Notes: generated by a model not told the origin, from the letters alone. Positions 27,442 to 36,356 are shown, counted from the first letter of the stretch. The stretch: DNA of 64,000 nucleotides from an uncultured Kordiimonas sp. (GCA_947492375.1 CANLMI010000002.1:121529-185528); one strand, 5' to 3'. Numbers and translations: made by a program.

Positions 27442-28688
27442 GCTGCATCTCCTACAATGAATTTTAATTGGGCTTCTGCGATGTAGAGATCGCGGTAAAG
27501 CATGGCGCGGCGCAATCTCAAGTCCCGCAATGCGATCTCGGTGCGAACAAGTTCAGCGAAATCGATATTTCCCGCACCGTACGCGTTCCGGCTGGCCGTA
27601 ACAGCGTCGCTCGCGCGTTCGAGCGTTACGCCTTCAAACCTATAGATGCGGTCTCTTAATCTTTTGATTGCGGCAACATAAATGAGTGCCTGTTGTGTCA
27701 GGTCGCGTATCATTGTATCACGCTCTAACCGCGCAGCCTGTTCGCGTCGTCTTGCAGCACGTAATGCTGGGTCTTGTTTTTTAGATGTAAATAGCGGCAG
27801 GTCAAACGTCACCATCAGCGAACCAAAATCAGACCTATCAGCACCGCGTCGACCATACCTTGCTTCAACCCCAAACTCCGGTTTATAAGCTTGTCTGGCT
27901 AGATCAGCACCGTTGCGCGCGAGATCAATTCGACGTTCCACGCTTAAAAGCGCGGGGTTATTTTCAAGTGCTAATTCAATCTGTGGCTGGCTCAACAGCT
28001 GTCGGTTTTGAGACGCATAATCCGCAAGGGGCCGACTAGCTGCCGCGCGGCCAATATAGCGCGCCAAAACTTCAACTGCTTTGTCACGTTCCTGGATAAT
28101 TTCATCGAGCCTATCCTCGACGAGTGCCTGCTCAAGTTCCGTCCGGTAAAGTCGCTGCAGCGCTGCAGAACCACTCGTTGCAAAATCGCTTTCCTGCTGT
28201 TTATTTAACTCATTCAAGAGAACGTTGAGCGCCCGCAACTCCTCTTCCGCAACGTGCGAGTAATGCGCATTGAACCATGCAATTGAAACATCTCTAATCA
28301 ACGTATCGCTCTGTGCTTGCGCTTGCGCACGGTAATCTTCAGACCGAATTGTGCGACTTTGTGCAGTCAGGGCTCGCGTGCTACCACGTGGGAACGCTTG
28401 ACGCGCTGAAAGCTGCAACTGAGTAAATGGCTCACGCGTTAAGCTGAAATCATCGACCGGAACATTGGCGAAGCCAAGGCCGATACGCGGGTCTGGTAGA
28501 GAACCTGCGGCAACGCTATCTTCTTCTTCACCTAAAGCGCGCTTACGGAGCGCTTCGACAGAAGGGTCATTGGCATTTTGCGCGATTCCAATCGCCTCTT
28601 TAACACTTAGTTTTTCATCGGCCAGCGTCGACGAAGTTGCTGCCACAATCGACAACAAGCCCAAGACCGGGACTATTTTCTTTATCAT
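27438..28688 (-). CDS. cusC: CusC-type outer-membrane channel (TolC family)
   Basis: A 416-residue outer-membrane efflux protein. I use ATG 28688, which gives the signal peptide MIKKIVPVLGLLSIVAATSS cleaved near LADEK, rather than the earlier ATG 28745. AAGG precedes it. The two repeated coiled-coil halves of the TolC fold are evident (for example SVAAGSLPDPRIGLGFANVP at the first hairpin and NAYGAGNIDFAELVRTEIAL in the second). It forms the exit duct for CusBA. It is preceded 57 bp upstream by a small exported Cys-rich protein gene and continues with 4-bp overlap into cusB. Confidence 0.9.
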   Translation of the reverse strand: MIKKIVPVLGLLSIVAATSSTLADEKLSVKEAIGIAQNANDPSVEALRKRALGEEEDSVAAGSLPDPRIGLGFANVPVDDFSLTREPFTQLQLSARQAFPRGSTRALTAQSRTIRSEDYRAQAQAQSDTLIRDVSIAWFNAHYSHVAEEELRALNVLLNELNKQQESDFATSGSAALQRLYRTELEQALVEDRLDEIIQERDKAVEVLARYIGRAAASRPLADYASQNRQLLSQPQIELALENNPALLSVERRIDLARNGADLARQAYKPEFGVEARYGRRGADRSDFGSLMVTFDLPLFTSKKQDPALRAARRREQAARLERDTMIRDLTQQALIYVAAIKRLRDRIYRFEGVTLERASDAVTASRNAYGAGNIDFAELVRTEIALRDLRLRRAMLYRDLYIAEAQLKFIVGDAA

Positions 28689-28745
28689 TTGAATAACCTT
28701 GATTGAATTTTGAACAGCACTCAAATAAGTGCAGACAGAACTCAA

Positions 28746-29105
28746 TTAGGCATTGGGTGGTGGGGGAATATAATCGGGTGCAAAGCTGTTCGGAATTTGA
28801 TCCGATTGGATTGCGCTTTTATCCCTAGCAAGGGAACGCATAGATATCGCGGCAACGCGATTCATCAAGGAAGTCTGAGACACAGCATCCATACAACAGG
28901 TTTCACAGGAAAATTCCGTATCGTGACACGGCAAATCACCAGACATATCTGAACCAACCATATTGTTGGCCTGCTCATACGCAATCGCTTTCATTTCTGG
29001 ATCACAGCAAATCATGGCTCCGGCAGCATTGACCGCCAAGGCAGACTGCGCCACAAAACCAAGCATCATAAAAACAAGCATAATATGTCTTAGAGCGTTT
29101 CTCAT
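28746..29105 (-). CDS. Small exported Cys/His-rich protein heading the cus operon
   Basis: A protein of about 119 residues starting MRNALRHIMLVFMMLGFVAQ, which is a signal peptide ending near SALAVNAA. The mature part contains metal-ligand clusters (ICCDPEMK, LPCHDTEFSCETCCMDA) and ends in a proline tail (YIPPPPNA). Similar short proteins precede copper or cobalt-zinc RND operons and are named CzcI/DUF2946-like, with a proposed regulatory or metal-scavenging role. The start is uncertain: the promoter -10 lies only about 7 bases before ATG 29105, so transcription may be leaderless, or the next ATG (29081) may be used. Confidence 0.65.
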   Translation of the reverse strand: MRNALRHIMLVFMMLGFVAQSALAVNAAGAMICCDPEMKAIAYEQANNMVGSDMSGDLPCHDTEFSCETCCMDAVSQTSLMNRVAAISMRSLARDKSAIQSDQIPNSFAPDYIPPPPNA

Positions 29106-29112
29106 GAAGCTA

Positions 29113-29143
29113 GTAATAACCTTGGAGCGCAGTACAGGGTCAA
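29113..29143 (-). promoter_or_regulatory. MerR/CueR-type promoter of the cus operon
   Basis: On the minus strand: -35 TTGACC (29138-29143), a 19-bp spacer (CTGTACTGCGCTCCAAGGT) and -10 TATTAC (29113-29118). The spacing is diagnostic for MerR-family activation. The spacer starts CTGT and contains CTCCA, shared with the promoter at 34357-34387, which suggests one common regulator for the two. Confidence 0.8.
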
Positions 29144-29162
29144 GCATCAATATCAAAATCAC

Positions 29163-29525
29163 AGAAACGTGTAATTACACATCTCCAATCAATTCTCTTG
29201 TTACGCTCGTGTCAGTCAATAAATATTGGAATTAGCACACACCTAGCCTACGGTGGCCTTCGCCTGAACCAACCTCACGACTTGCCCTAGTCTCGTCTTA
29301 TGATGCTTTATGGCATAAAATTCCGGCAATAGCGTTGCACGATGATAGAACCTATCGGCAGCTAGAGGCATCGACAACTGACGCCTCAATTTAGAAAGCC
29401 TGAAATTCTGATAACAAAGGATGTATCATCCTCCATCTTACAATCTTATACACCAGACTTTGTTGAATTGCCTTTCCAGGTTTGCGTTTGCAAACCTGGA
29501 AAGGCAATTCAACAAAATTATGCTT
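29163..29525. other. Intergenic region between the cus operon and the TonB receptor gene
   Basis: About 360 bases. Apart from the long hairpin at 29459-29516 nothing is recognised. Several short GC-rich words occur around 29250-29290, but no gene on either strand is credible. Confidence 0.5.
29459..29516. repeat. Perfect 27-bp inverted repeat (4-nt loop) next to the TonB receptor gene
   Basis: The arms 29459-29485 and 29490-29516 are exact reverse complements (TTTGTTGAATTGCC... and ...GGCAATTCAACAAA) around the loop GTTT. It lies 9 bp past the stop codon of the minus-strand receptor gene. The stem is far longer than an ordinary terminator and is not followed by a T-run on the minus strand. 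It may end transcription, but it could also be the scar of a mobile element or a recombination site. Confidence 0.9.
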
Positions 29526-31694
29526 TTAGAAACGTCCACTAACTGAAAACCGAACATTAAATGGCTTACCGGTTGAAATATTATCGTTGCTATGAGCATC
29601 AGGGAAATAATCTGTATTAAACAGATTCTCAGCATTCAGCTGGAGTCGTAGCGTTTCGTTCACGTCGTAATAAAATGCTGCGTCGAAACGGGTGAAACCC
29701 GGCACTTCGACGGCGTTGTCTTCGCGCACAAAAAAAGAACTTTGATTAGTCAGCCCCACGCCAAAACCCAACTGCTCAGTTGCTTGAAAAATATTCCATA
29801 TGGAAAACATAGTTTCGGGGGTTTGCCGCGTTCTATTATTATCAAATACACCGCCATCAACCTCTCCATCCAAATAGCTGAAGTTGGAATTCACCGACCA
29901 CCAGTTTGTTAACGCGCCACTTAAAGCAACTTCAACACCTTTGGTAACAACGCCTGCAAGAACCAGTGTGTTACCAACATCAAGGGGATCAACGGTTGTT
30001 TCGTTCTCTCGATCTAAACGAAAAAAAGCGACTGTCGCATCGAGACTATCTGTAATGTCCCACTTGGCACCAAATTCAATATTCTTAAATGATTGGGGCT
30101 CTAACGCCTCAGAAGTAAGGCTTAACGTCAGGAATTGCTCGCCTGATCGCGGTAGGAAACTTTCGCTATAGCTACCGTAAAGGGAAACATTTTCTTCTGG
30201 CTTGAGGATGATGCCAAAACGAGGAGAAACTTCATTGTCAACACGGGAAAGAAAGCCATCATTGCCGTCACTCTCTCCGTTGCGCACCTCAATAAAATCA
30301 GTTACTTCGATATCAAACTGATCGTAACGCAAACCCACAACAACTTTTAGCCAATCTGTAACATCAAACTGGTCCTGAGCATAAAGTGACACGAACTCAA
30401 CTTGTGACGCTCGGTCACGCCCAAGATCAGAAAATGAAAATGCTGGTATATCTAAAGGGTCACTAAAAAGGAACTCAGCACGATCATCATCTACAACCCC
30501 GTTAACCACAAGGCTGGGATCAAAAATTCCATCCCCGTTACTATCGAACAGGTTATCGAGACGCTGGTTTTTGGTATCCTGGTTACCGTATTCAGCGCCA
30601 AACAGAATTGTATGGCTTATACTACCAGTATCAAATTCGCCAATCAGATTGGCTTGCAGAATAAGGTTTTCACGCTCTGTAGGGTCACTGTAGCCATCAA
30701 GCGTCAATAAATTGCCTGCACCATTTGGATCAGCCCGAAAACCAACTGCAAACAGATTGTTGTACAATTTGTCATACTCTGCATATTGTGCTGTGAAGTT
30801 GCCGCGCAGCAAATCCGAAAAGCTGTGATCTACACGAGCCCTTAAAATATGAGCCTGAAGCCGCGTGACGTTTTCTTCCGGCGACCCAAAGAAGGTATTA
30901 TCAAAACCCTCTAGTGGTACATCAGGACCGTCGGCAACAGCAACAGATGGAATGCCTCGGTCAATGACACGGTCATCATCAACATATTCATATGATAGAA
31001 GAAATTCGGTATCGTCAGATGCTTTAAATGCAAGAGTTGGATTTACCGCAAACCGTTCACCTTCAAAGAAATCACGATGATTATTCAATTCCTCATAAAA
31101 TCCATTCAGTCGAAAAGCGACATTGTCAGCAATTTGATAATTCGCGTCACCGCTAACGCTTAATGCCCCGAATGTATCGACAGCCGCATTGTACCCAATG
31201 AACTCGCTGCCAAAATCTGGGCGTTTCGTTACACGATTGATAACGCCGCCCCCGCCGCCTCGGCCAAATAAAAGCGCGTTTGCACCGCGCAGAATTTCAA
31301 CTTGCTCTAGATTATATAGCGGACGAAAATACTGAACATCATCTCGCACACCGTCGATAAAGAAGTCTGCAGTAGTCTGCGTACCGCGAATAATAATGGA
31401 GTCTCGGTGCCCCTCGCCTTGACTTACAGATAAACCGGGCGAATAGCGCGTAATATCCCCAATATTTGTGAATGCCTGGGCCGCAATTTGCTCCCCACCC
31501 ACAATTGACAAACTTTGCGGTATGTCAATTATCGGGGTCGGCGTCTTAACGGCATCGAGCTTATCAAGCGAAAGACGCTTTCCTTCAACAATAATGTCTT
31601 CTATGTCATGATCATCCGCCGACAATCCATTCCCAATATTGCCAACCAATACTACTTGCAGTGCTATACCTGCACAAAGATAGAAATCAACCAT
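29526..31694 (-). CDS. TonB-dependent siderophore-type receptor
   Basis: A 722-residue outer-membrane receptor with signal peptide (VDFYLCAGIALQVVLVGNIG), a TonB-box-like IEDIIVEGKRLS, a plug domain with PTPIIDIPQSLSIVGGEQIA and the hallmark IIRGTQTTADFFIDGVRDDV plus EILRGANALLFGRGGGGGVI, and a barrel ending in the aromatic VSGRF. This is the FhuA/FecA/catecholate siderophore class. A Fur-like box lies upstream. The ligand may be a ferric siderophore or, given the surrounding copper genes, another metal chelate; I cannot decide. SD AGGAG lies 8 bases before the ATG. It is bounded by the long hairpin downstream and is probably monocistronic. Confidence 0.9.
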   Translation of the reverse strand: MVDFYLCAGIALQVVLVGNIGNGLSADDHDIEDIIVEGKRLSLDKLDAVKTPTPIIDIPQSLSIVGGEQIAAQAFTNIGDITRYSPGLSVSQGEGHRDSIIIRGTQTTADFFIDGVRDDVQYFRPLYNLEQVEILRGANALLFGRGGGGGVINRVTKRPDFGSEFIGYNAAVDTFGALSVSGDANYQIADNVAFRLNGFYEELNNHRDFFEGERFAVNPTLAFKASDDTEFLLSYEYVDDDRVIDRGIPSVAVADGPDVPLEGFDNTFFGSPEENVTRLQAHILRARVDHSFSDLLRGNFTAQYAEYDKLYNNLFAVGFRADPNGAGNLLTLDGYSDPTERENLILQANLIGEFDTGSISHTILFGAEYGNQDTKNQRLDNLFDSNGDGIFDPSLVVNGVVDDDRAEFLFSDPLDIPAFSFSDLGRDRASQVEFVSLYAQDQFDVTDWLKVVVGLRYDQFDIEVTDFIEVRNGESDGNDGFLSRVDNEVSPRFGIILKPEENVSLYGSYSESFLPRSGEQFLTLSLTSEALEPQSFKNIEFGAKWDITDSLDATVAFFRLDRENETTVDPLDVGNTLVLAGVVTKGVEVALSGALTNWWSVNSNFSYLDGEVDGGVFDNNRTRQTPETMFSIWNIFQATEQLGFGVGLTNQSSFFVREDNAVEVPGFTRFDAAFYYDVNETLRLQLNAENLFNTDYFPDAHSNDNISTGKPFNVRFSVSGRF

Positions 31695-31756
31695 CCTAGT
31701 TGCTCCTAAGAATTATTTGCAAAAACTAAACCGACCTAGCATAAGCATTATTGTAT

Positions 31757-31777
31757 TGCAATTGATTCTTATTTGCA
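31757..31777 (-). promoter_or_regulatory. Fur-box-like element upstream of the receptor gene
   Basis: The 21-bp TGCAATTGATTCTTATTTGCA has inverted ends (TGCAA...TTGCA) and an AAGAATCA core on the minus strand, resembling iron-regulatory Fur boxes. It lies about 60 bp upstream of the receptor start. The flanking ~240 bp up to the permease gene is AT-rich and otherwise empty. Confidence 0.5.
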
Positions 31778-31939
31778 TTTAATTTTATATGGAAAGAAGC
31801 ATTATCTTATTAAACGCAAACAGCTTTTAAATTTAATGCAGTAGGAATGCGCGACGTTAGTGTTACCTGAAAAATAGCAGTTGCGGCAATTGTATTAAGA
31901 AGCTCGCATTTACAATCATCACAACTTGCAAACAACGTT

Positions 31940-33010
31940 TCATGTCGTACCGAGATTAATCAGCCAACTGATGAATAGCACTTGAGGTAGTGTGAGCAGT
32001 GGCAAGAACAAGGCGAATTTCCACGACTTTGAAGTATCTTTGAGGATCATAATTTCAGTGTAATCCGTCGACACGCCCGTCATTAAAAAAGCAAAGCTGT
32101 TACCTGGCGCATTTGCTCTGGTAAATAGATCCGCAGCTATCGGTGTACTGCCTTCAGAGCAAACTTCCATTATCGTCGCGACAAGAACTGTAAGGCCCAG
32201 ACCGGCGAGCGTTGGCCCGAAGAAAGTTTGGAAACTAGCGGTGTCGATAAATGCCCGCACAAGGCCTGCTAAGACGACTCCAAACAATATCCAGCGCAGC
32301 ACCAATCTGCTATCCTTTATGCCAGCCACCGCCAGGTCTTTAAAAAAAGTGCCATCAAAGCGCGTGGATTTCAGTCCCTTAGCCGTTGCTGCCCAGAAAT
32401 GAAAATCTGCGGGTAGCTCAAGCGAATTTGGATTCTTTGGAAGAACGCCTCTCGCAACAAACCAATCAAATAGCATGCCTGCAATGATGGCGATCACAAG
32501 AGAGAGCCCAATAGAAGCCAAAGCCCATTTAAGGCCAATTAAAGCAATGAGCACAAGGGTTAACGAAAAACTATTCCATGGACTGGCCACCAGAAAGGCG
32601 ATTACCTGTCCCGCTGTTGCGCCGCGCTCATATAGTTTCGCCGCAACCATCAAGATACCATGGCTACAAAGGTCAAGCAGAACACCGCCAAGGGTCGCTC
32701 GGAAAATACCACCAAAGCCACCGTTACGCCCAAAAATGGAAATCACAAACTCTCTTGGAATTTTTGCAAGTACTGCAACCATGACAATACCAATGGTTAC
32801 TCCCCACCAGATGGTGTTTATCAACTCGTAAACCACGCTGCTCAGTGTTTTAAGCCAGCTATTTCGTTCAACAAACATGGGATCAGAAAAACTCAATAGA
32901 TAGAGAGTGAGTACCGAAAGCAACGACCCCCACAGGAGCCAATCAGGTCTGCCGGTCTTTGTATTATGACAGTGGGACCCTTCCTGTTCACTGTAATGCT
33001 TACTCACCAT
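31940..33010 (-). CDS. ArsP-type permease (PF03773-like)
   Basis: A 356-residue inner-membrane protein with about eight to ten helices and the duplicated pattern of the ArsP/DUF318 permease family: GIFRATLGGVLLDLCSHGIL and FLVASPWNSFSLTLVLI in the first half, and VLVATIMEVCSEGSTPIAAD with FAFLMTGVSTDYTEIMIL in the second. The two Cys-containing helices are of the kind proposed to handle metals or organoarsenicals. It starts 2 bp after the stop of the MerR-family gene, so it is co-transcribed with that regulator. Known ArsP members export methylarsenite; the substrate here is not established, as no arsenic genes accompany it. Confidence 0.8.
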   Translation of the reverse strand: MVSKHYSEQEGSHCHNTKTGRPDWLLWGSLLSVLTLYLLSFSDPMFVERNSWLKTLSSVVYELINTIWWGVTIGIVMVAVLAKIPREFVISIFGRNGGFGGIFRATLGGVLLDLCSHGILMVAAKLYERGATAGQVIAFLVASPWNSFSLTLVLIALIGLKWALASIGLSLVIAIIAGMLFDWFVARGVLPKNPNSLELPADFHFWAATAKGLKSTRFDGTFFKDLAVAGIKDSRLVLRWILFGVVLAGLVRAFIDTASFQTFFGPTLAGLGLTVLVATIMEVCSEGSTPIAADLFTRANAPGNSFAFLMTGVSTDYTEIMILKDTSKSWKFALFLPLLTLPQVLFISWLINLGTT

Positions 33011-33012
33011 GA

Positions 33013-33423
33013 CTAATCCTCTCTACCGTAGAGATGATTGATAATGCTGCACTCGCTTAGTGGTTGCTCATCAGCAGGACAGTATTTCGCTAATCGTTCC
33101 AGACTTGCCTGCATCAGCTGCAGGCGGTGTATCTTGTCTTTAATTTCCTGCAATTTGGTTTGCGCCCGCTCATTAACCTGCGCACAATCTGCTTCAGGAT
33201 CATCTGTCAGAGACAGAAGGTCACTGATTTCACTTAGTGAAAACCCAAGGGATTGCGCTTCACGGATAAAGCGAACTTTGTTAACGGTAGCACTGCCATA
33301 GATCCGGTAACCGGATGGAAGCCTGTCAGGCGCGGGTAGAAACCCACTTCGCTCATAGTAGCGGATGGTTTCGACGCCTACACCCGTTCGGGCAGCCAGC
33401 TTGCCAATCGTTAAATGCTTCAT
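33013..33423 (-). CDS. MerR-family metal-responsive regulator (second copy)
   Basis: A 136-residue MerR-type activator. It has the N-terminal winged helix (LTIGKLAARTGVGVETIRYY followed by ERSGFLPAPDRLPSGYRIY), the coiled-coil dimer helix and a C-terminal metal site with Cys in EADCAQVNE, KYCPADEQ and SECSIINHL. This arrangement is closest to the MerR/ZntR class for thiophilic or divalent ions. The gene is the first of a two-gene unit with the ArsP-type permease, preceded by a MerR-type promoter, so it most likely controls its own operon. It could also act on the cus and PepSY promoters, which have no dedicated regulator next to them. Confidence 0.87.
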   Translation of the reverse strand: MKHLTIGKLAARTGVGVETIRYYERSGFLPAPDRLPSGYRIYGSATVNKVRFIREAQSLGFSLSEISDLLSLTDDPEADCAQVNERAQTKLQEIKDKIHRLQLMQASLERLAKYCPADEQPLSECSIINHLYGRED

Positions 33424-33482
33424 TTGTTTTCCCTGCTACTCGATTCTGTAAATATTCAATCAATGTCTAGGATTCGAAACAA

Positions 33483-33513
33483 ACCTAAAGCCTGTACCTA
33501 ACTATAGAGTCAA
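33483..33513 (-). promoter_or_regulatory. MerR-type promoter of the regulator/permease operon
   Basis: On the minus strand: -35 TTGACT (33508-33513), a 19-bp spacer with an imperfect dyad (CTATAG...GTACAG) and a weak -10 TTAGGT (33483-33488). It lies about 60 bp upstream of the regulator start codon. Confidence 0.7.
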
Positions 33514-33560
33514 GAGTTTTAATGCTGCAACAATTGTTCATGGGCTTAAGCAGATGGTAA

Positions 33561-34301
33561 TTAACGGACTTTCCTATCCAGAATGAAACTGAAGTCGCGG
33601 CGGTAGAATCGAAAAAACAGCAAGAAAATACCGGAAATGGCGAATGCCAGTGCTGAGATCGAGAAAATTATCAAGAGGGGATTGTTAAAATCATGTCTTT
33701 CCTCATAATCCATAATATGTAGCATCCAGAAGAAATCGAATAACCGCCAGTTGGATGACCTACGAGCTACTATACGCGCCTGCGTTGGCGACACATAGAT
33801 AGAGGTTGCCTCGCCATCTGCGAAGTTAATGCGCCAGACAGGGAGCGACCCTCGGTAATCTATGTTGTTCTCGGTCATTTTAATGACTTCTGAGACAGGG
33901 AAGTCTGGCGCGTAATCAGTTTCAGCTATTTTTTGCGCTAGCTCGAGTGAAATCGGCGTGATTAACTCTCCAGTTAAGGCGCTTCGAATCTCATAGCTAC
34001 CTGTCTCGAACATAATCCTGGCAACGGGCTTGCCTAGCAATGTATCATAGCTCAGCTGAACAATAGGCACTCTTGCTAACTTACCAAGCTCGTCTACGGA
34101 GAGCATTGTTGGGAAGCTGTTCAGCACTACAGGGTTACTTTGAGCTATCTTGTGTTCACTGCGAACTTCTTCTATCGGCATCCAGGACATCACCACACCG
34201 CCCATGGTCCAAAGAACGACCTGCACGCCGACGATCAAACCAATCCATTTGTGAGTGGTCGCCATGAACTTATGGAGCTTTTGTTTTTTCGTAAATCCCA
34301 T
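33561..34301 (-). CDS. PepSY-type membrane protein
   Basis: A 246-residue protein with an N-terminal helix (WIGLIVGVQVVLWTMGGVVM) preceded by KLHKFMATTHKW, a periplasmic ~150-residue region resembling a PepSY domain (PVWRINFADGEATSIYVSPTQARIV), and a C-terminal helix (LLIIFSISALAFAISGIFLL). The motif FFWMLHIMDYEER carries His at the membrane interface. PepSY-TM proteins are found with copper and iron genes and some act as reductases. It is driven by its own MerR-type promoter very similar to that of the cus operon, so copper response is likely. It is a single-gene unit. Confidence 0.75.
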   Translation of the reverse strand: MGFTKKQKLHKFMATTHKWIGLIVGVQVVLWTMGGVVMSWMPIEEVRSEHKIAQSNPVVLNSFPTMLSVDELGKLARVPIVQLSYDTLLGKPVARIMFETGSYEIRSALTGELITPISLELAQKIAETDYAPDFPVSEVIKMTENNIDYRGSLPVWRINFADGEATSIYVSPTQARIVARRSSNWRLFDFFWMLHIMDYEERHDFNNPLLIIFSISALAFAISGIFLLFFRFYRRDFSFILDRKVR

Positions 34302-34718
34302 TCTTAATTCCTCCAGTGCTTCTTAAAGTCCATTTTTTAACGCTAACTCAAACCTCATCATAAGGGCTGGAGTGAAGACAGGGTCAAGACCCCGTAGGCA
34401 AGTTTGCAAGTCCCCAGTAGCGCCCAAAGGTCATTGTTCCGTCAAATTCGGATGATGTTTGTGACGCAGCATATCATTACAGTATTTCTCACTCGCAGAT
34501 ATCTTCAGGATTTGCAGGCCAGAATTAATAATTCTTGCAAGCACGTGCTATCTTCTCATCACAGGTCATGTAAGGAAAACTCAAACCCATTCGGTCAAAC
34601 TACTGCAATCTTCTTGCATTCAGATCTGGAAGCTCCGAACGAGGTAAAGGTCGATTGCATTTGACTTTCAACCTACTCATGCTTATCTGAAATTGACACA
34701 GATGAATGGTGGAATAAT
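34302..34718. other. Intergenic region between the PepSY gene and the czc operon
   Basis: About 415 bases. It contains the MerR-type promoter at 34357-34387 for the minus-strand gene. The remaining part must contain the czc promoter, but I see no clear dyad or 19-bp-spaced promoter on the plus strand, and no gene. Confidence 0.5.
34357..34387 (-). promoter_or_regulatory. MerR/CueR-type promoter of the PepSY gene
   Basis: On the minus strand: -35 TTGACC (34382-34387), 19-bp spacer (CTGTCTTCACTCCAGCCCT) and -10 TATGAT (34357-34362). The spacer shares CTGT and CTCCA at similar positions with the cus promoter at 29113-29143. Confidence 0.8.
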
Positions 34719-35036
34719 TTGTTCAAACAAATAGGATCAGCTTTGATATTTGCTTTGATTGCGCTCAATATAGCGCAGGCTGCGGATTCTGCTGACCTTT
34801 TGTATGTTGCGGAACATGACATTGTAGACAAAGTGCATGACCACGATGATACTGCAACCCACACAGAAGATGATGATGCATCTTTACACTGCATTCATTG
34901 TCATTTCGGTCATCTGCGGCTCTCGCCGAACCAATCATTTGTTTATGCTGTTAATGAAGCTGCTTCAAAATTGATTAGAACAGACCATGATCGGTATCTT
35001 TCGCCGACTTACGCTATCGACCACCCTCCCTGCTGA
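34719..35036 (+). CDS. CzcI-like small exported His-rich protein
   Basis: A 105-residue protein with the signal peptide MFKQIGSALIFALIALNIAQ and a mature part rich in His, Asp and Cys (VDKVHDHDDTATHTEDDD, then LHCIHCHFGHLRLS, and a terminal HPPC). No in-frame ATG exists upstream; the start appears to be TTG 34719, preceded by GGTGGA. Proteins of this kind precede czcCBA operons and are thought to bind metal in the periplasm and modulate induction. It lies about 80 bp upstream of czcC in the same direction. Confidence 0.68.
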   Translation: MFKQIGSALIFALIALNIAQAADSADLLYVAEHDIVDKVHDHDDTATHTEDDDASLHCIHCHFGHLRLSPNQSFVYAVNEAASKLIRTDHDRYLSPTYAIDHPPC

Positions 35037-35114
35037 ATACTCCAGATCTTTCTTAAATATTGATTTTTGCTTGTAGCCGATTGCTGCAGGCCAATTTGGT
35101 CATGGAGATACCAC

Positions 35115-36329
35115 GTGAAAACCATTTTAATTGTACTTGCATTTGCAAGTACTCCGTTTCCTGTTTTAGCACAGGAAACATCAACTAGCATGTGGGGTAA
35201 AAACCTGCTTGCCCACGTTCATCAAATGCCTCAAATCGAGGCAGCTCGTGAACGTATGAATGCAGAAGCGTTTAACCGGGATGCCTTAAGAGCACCGCTA
35301 TACAACCCATCTATATCTGCTCAGCTAGAAAATGACGATACTACAAACTTCCAGTTTGGTATTAATCAGACGCTTGATCTGTCGGGTAAACGCAAAACCA
35401 GGCAGCAACTAGGAACAGCTCAGTACAAGCTAGCGGGCTTTTCGTTTGATGTTGAGCTTCAATCTTATCTAGGCAATGTCTTAACGGCGCTTGCTGGATT
35501 TGAGGCCGCTGCAAGGCAAAAAGACCTTGCCCTTGCGCATTCAGAAAACCTGAAAACCTTATCAATACTGACTAAGCGACGTTTGGAAAACGGAGATTTG
35601 GGAAGTGTTGACGGCGCGCTCGCCAATTATGCTTTATCGGCTGCACTACCAGAACTTGCTGATGCCGAGAACGCATATATCACAGCTGAAGCTACACTAA
35701 AGACGCTTCTAGGTGATCAATACAGAAGATTTGTCATACTGCCTGGCGATGCCAGTTGGCGTGACAGTGGTCTAGTCGATACAAAAAGCCTTGTTGAAGA
35801 GAACCCACGAGTGGTTCAGGCATTACAGCAGTTTCAGGTCGCAAAAGCTGAAGTGAATGTAGCCAAGCGAAATCGCCGCGCCGATCCGACTGTTGGTGTA
35901 ATCGCAGGTCGTGATGAAGGAGCTTCACTAGTAGGGCTAAATGTTTCGGTCCCGCTTAACATTCGCAATAGTTATAAAGCACCAGTAAAGGCAAATGCGC
36001 GTAAAGCAAATGCTGCTGAATTTAATTACCAACAAGTACAACGGTCAACCTTAGCGGAACTTGAAGGGGCTTTGGCAACATGGCGAGCAAATTCAGCACA
36101 GCTCACACGCTACAAGAGACTGATTTCAAGTCAGGAAAATGAAGGATTGTCACTGCTGAAAGCGCAGTGGGCAGCGGGCGATTTGAGTACCGCAGATTAT
36201 GTGCAAGCGCTCAGTCGATGGCAAGAAAGTGTGGCAGCGGGCATACAGCTCCAACGGATGCAGCGCCAAAGCTTGATTGCATGGCTTAGCTCGTCCGGTC
36301 AGATCACTGACTGGCTTTCGCGCCGCTAA
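35115..36329 (+). CDS. czcC: CzcC-type outer-membrane channel (TolC family)
   Basis: A 404-residue outer-membrane efflux protein. The start is GTG 35115, seven bases after GGAG, giving the signal peptide MKTILIVLAFASTPFPVLAQ (first codon read as Met). The TolC-type repeats are visible, for example PLYNPSISAQLENDDTTNFQ in the first half and KRRLENGDLGSVDGALANYA and WAAGDLSTADYVQALSRWQE in the second. It is the outer channel of the CzcCBA divalent-cation pump and is followed after 27 bp by the adaptor gene. Confidence 0.88.
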   Translation: MKTILIVLAFASTPFPVLAQETSTSMWGKNLLAHVHQMPQIEAARERMNAEAFNRDALRAPLYNPSISAQLENDDTTNFQFGINQTLDLSGKRKTRQQLGTAQYKLAGFSFDVELQSYLGNVLTALAGFEAAARQKDLALAHSENLKTLSILTKRRLENGDLGSVDGALANYALSAALPELADAENAYITAEATLKTLLGDQYRRFVILPGDASWRDSGLVDTKSLVEENPRVVQALQQFQVAKAEVNVAKRNRRADPTVGVIAGRDEGASLVGLNVSVPLNIRNSYKAPVKANARKANAAEFNYQQVQRSTLAELEGALATWRANSAQLTRYKRLISSQENEGLSLLKAQWAAGDLSTADYVQALSRWQESVAAGIQLQRMQRQSLIAWLSSSGQITDWLSRR

Positions 36330-36356
36330 TCCCCTTTAAAATTCAGGAATAAGATA

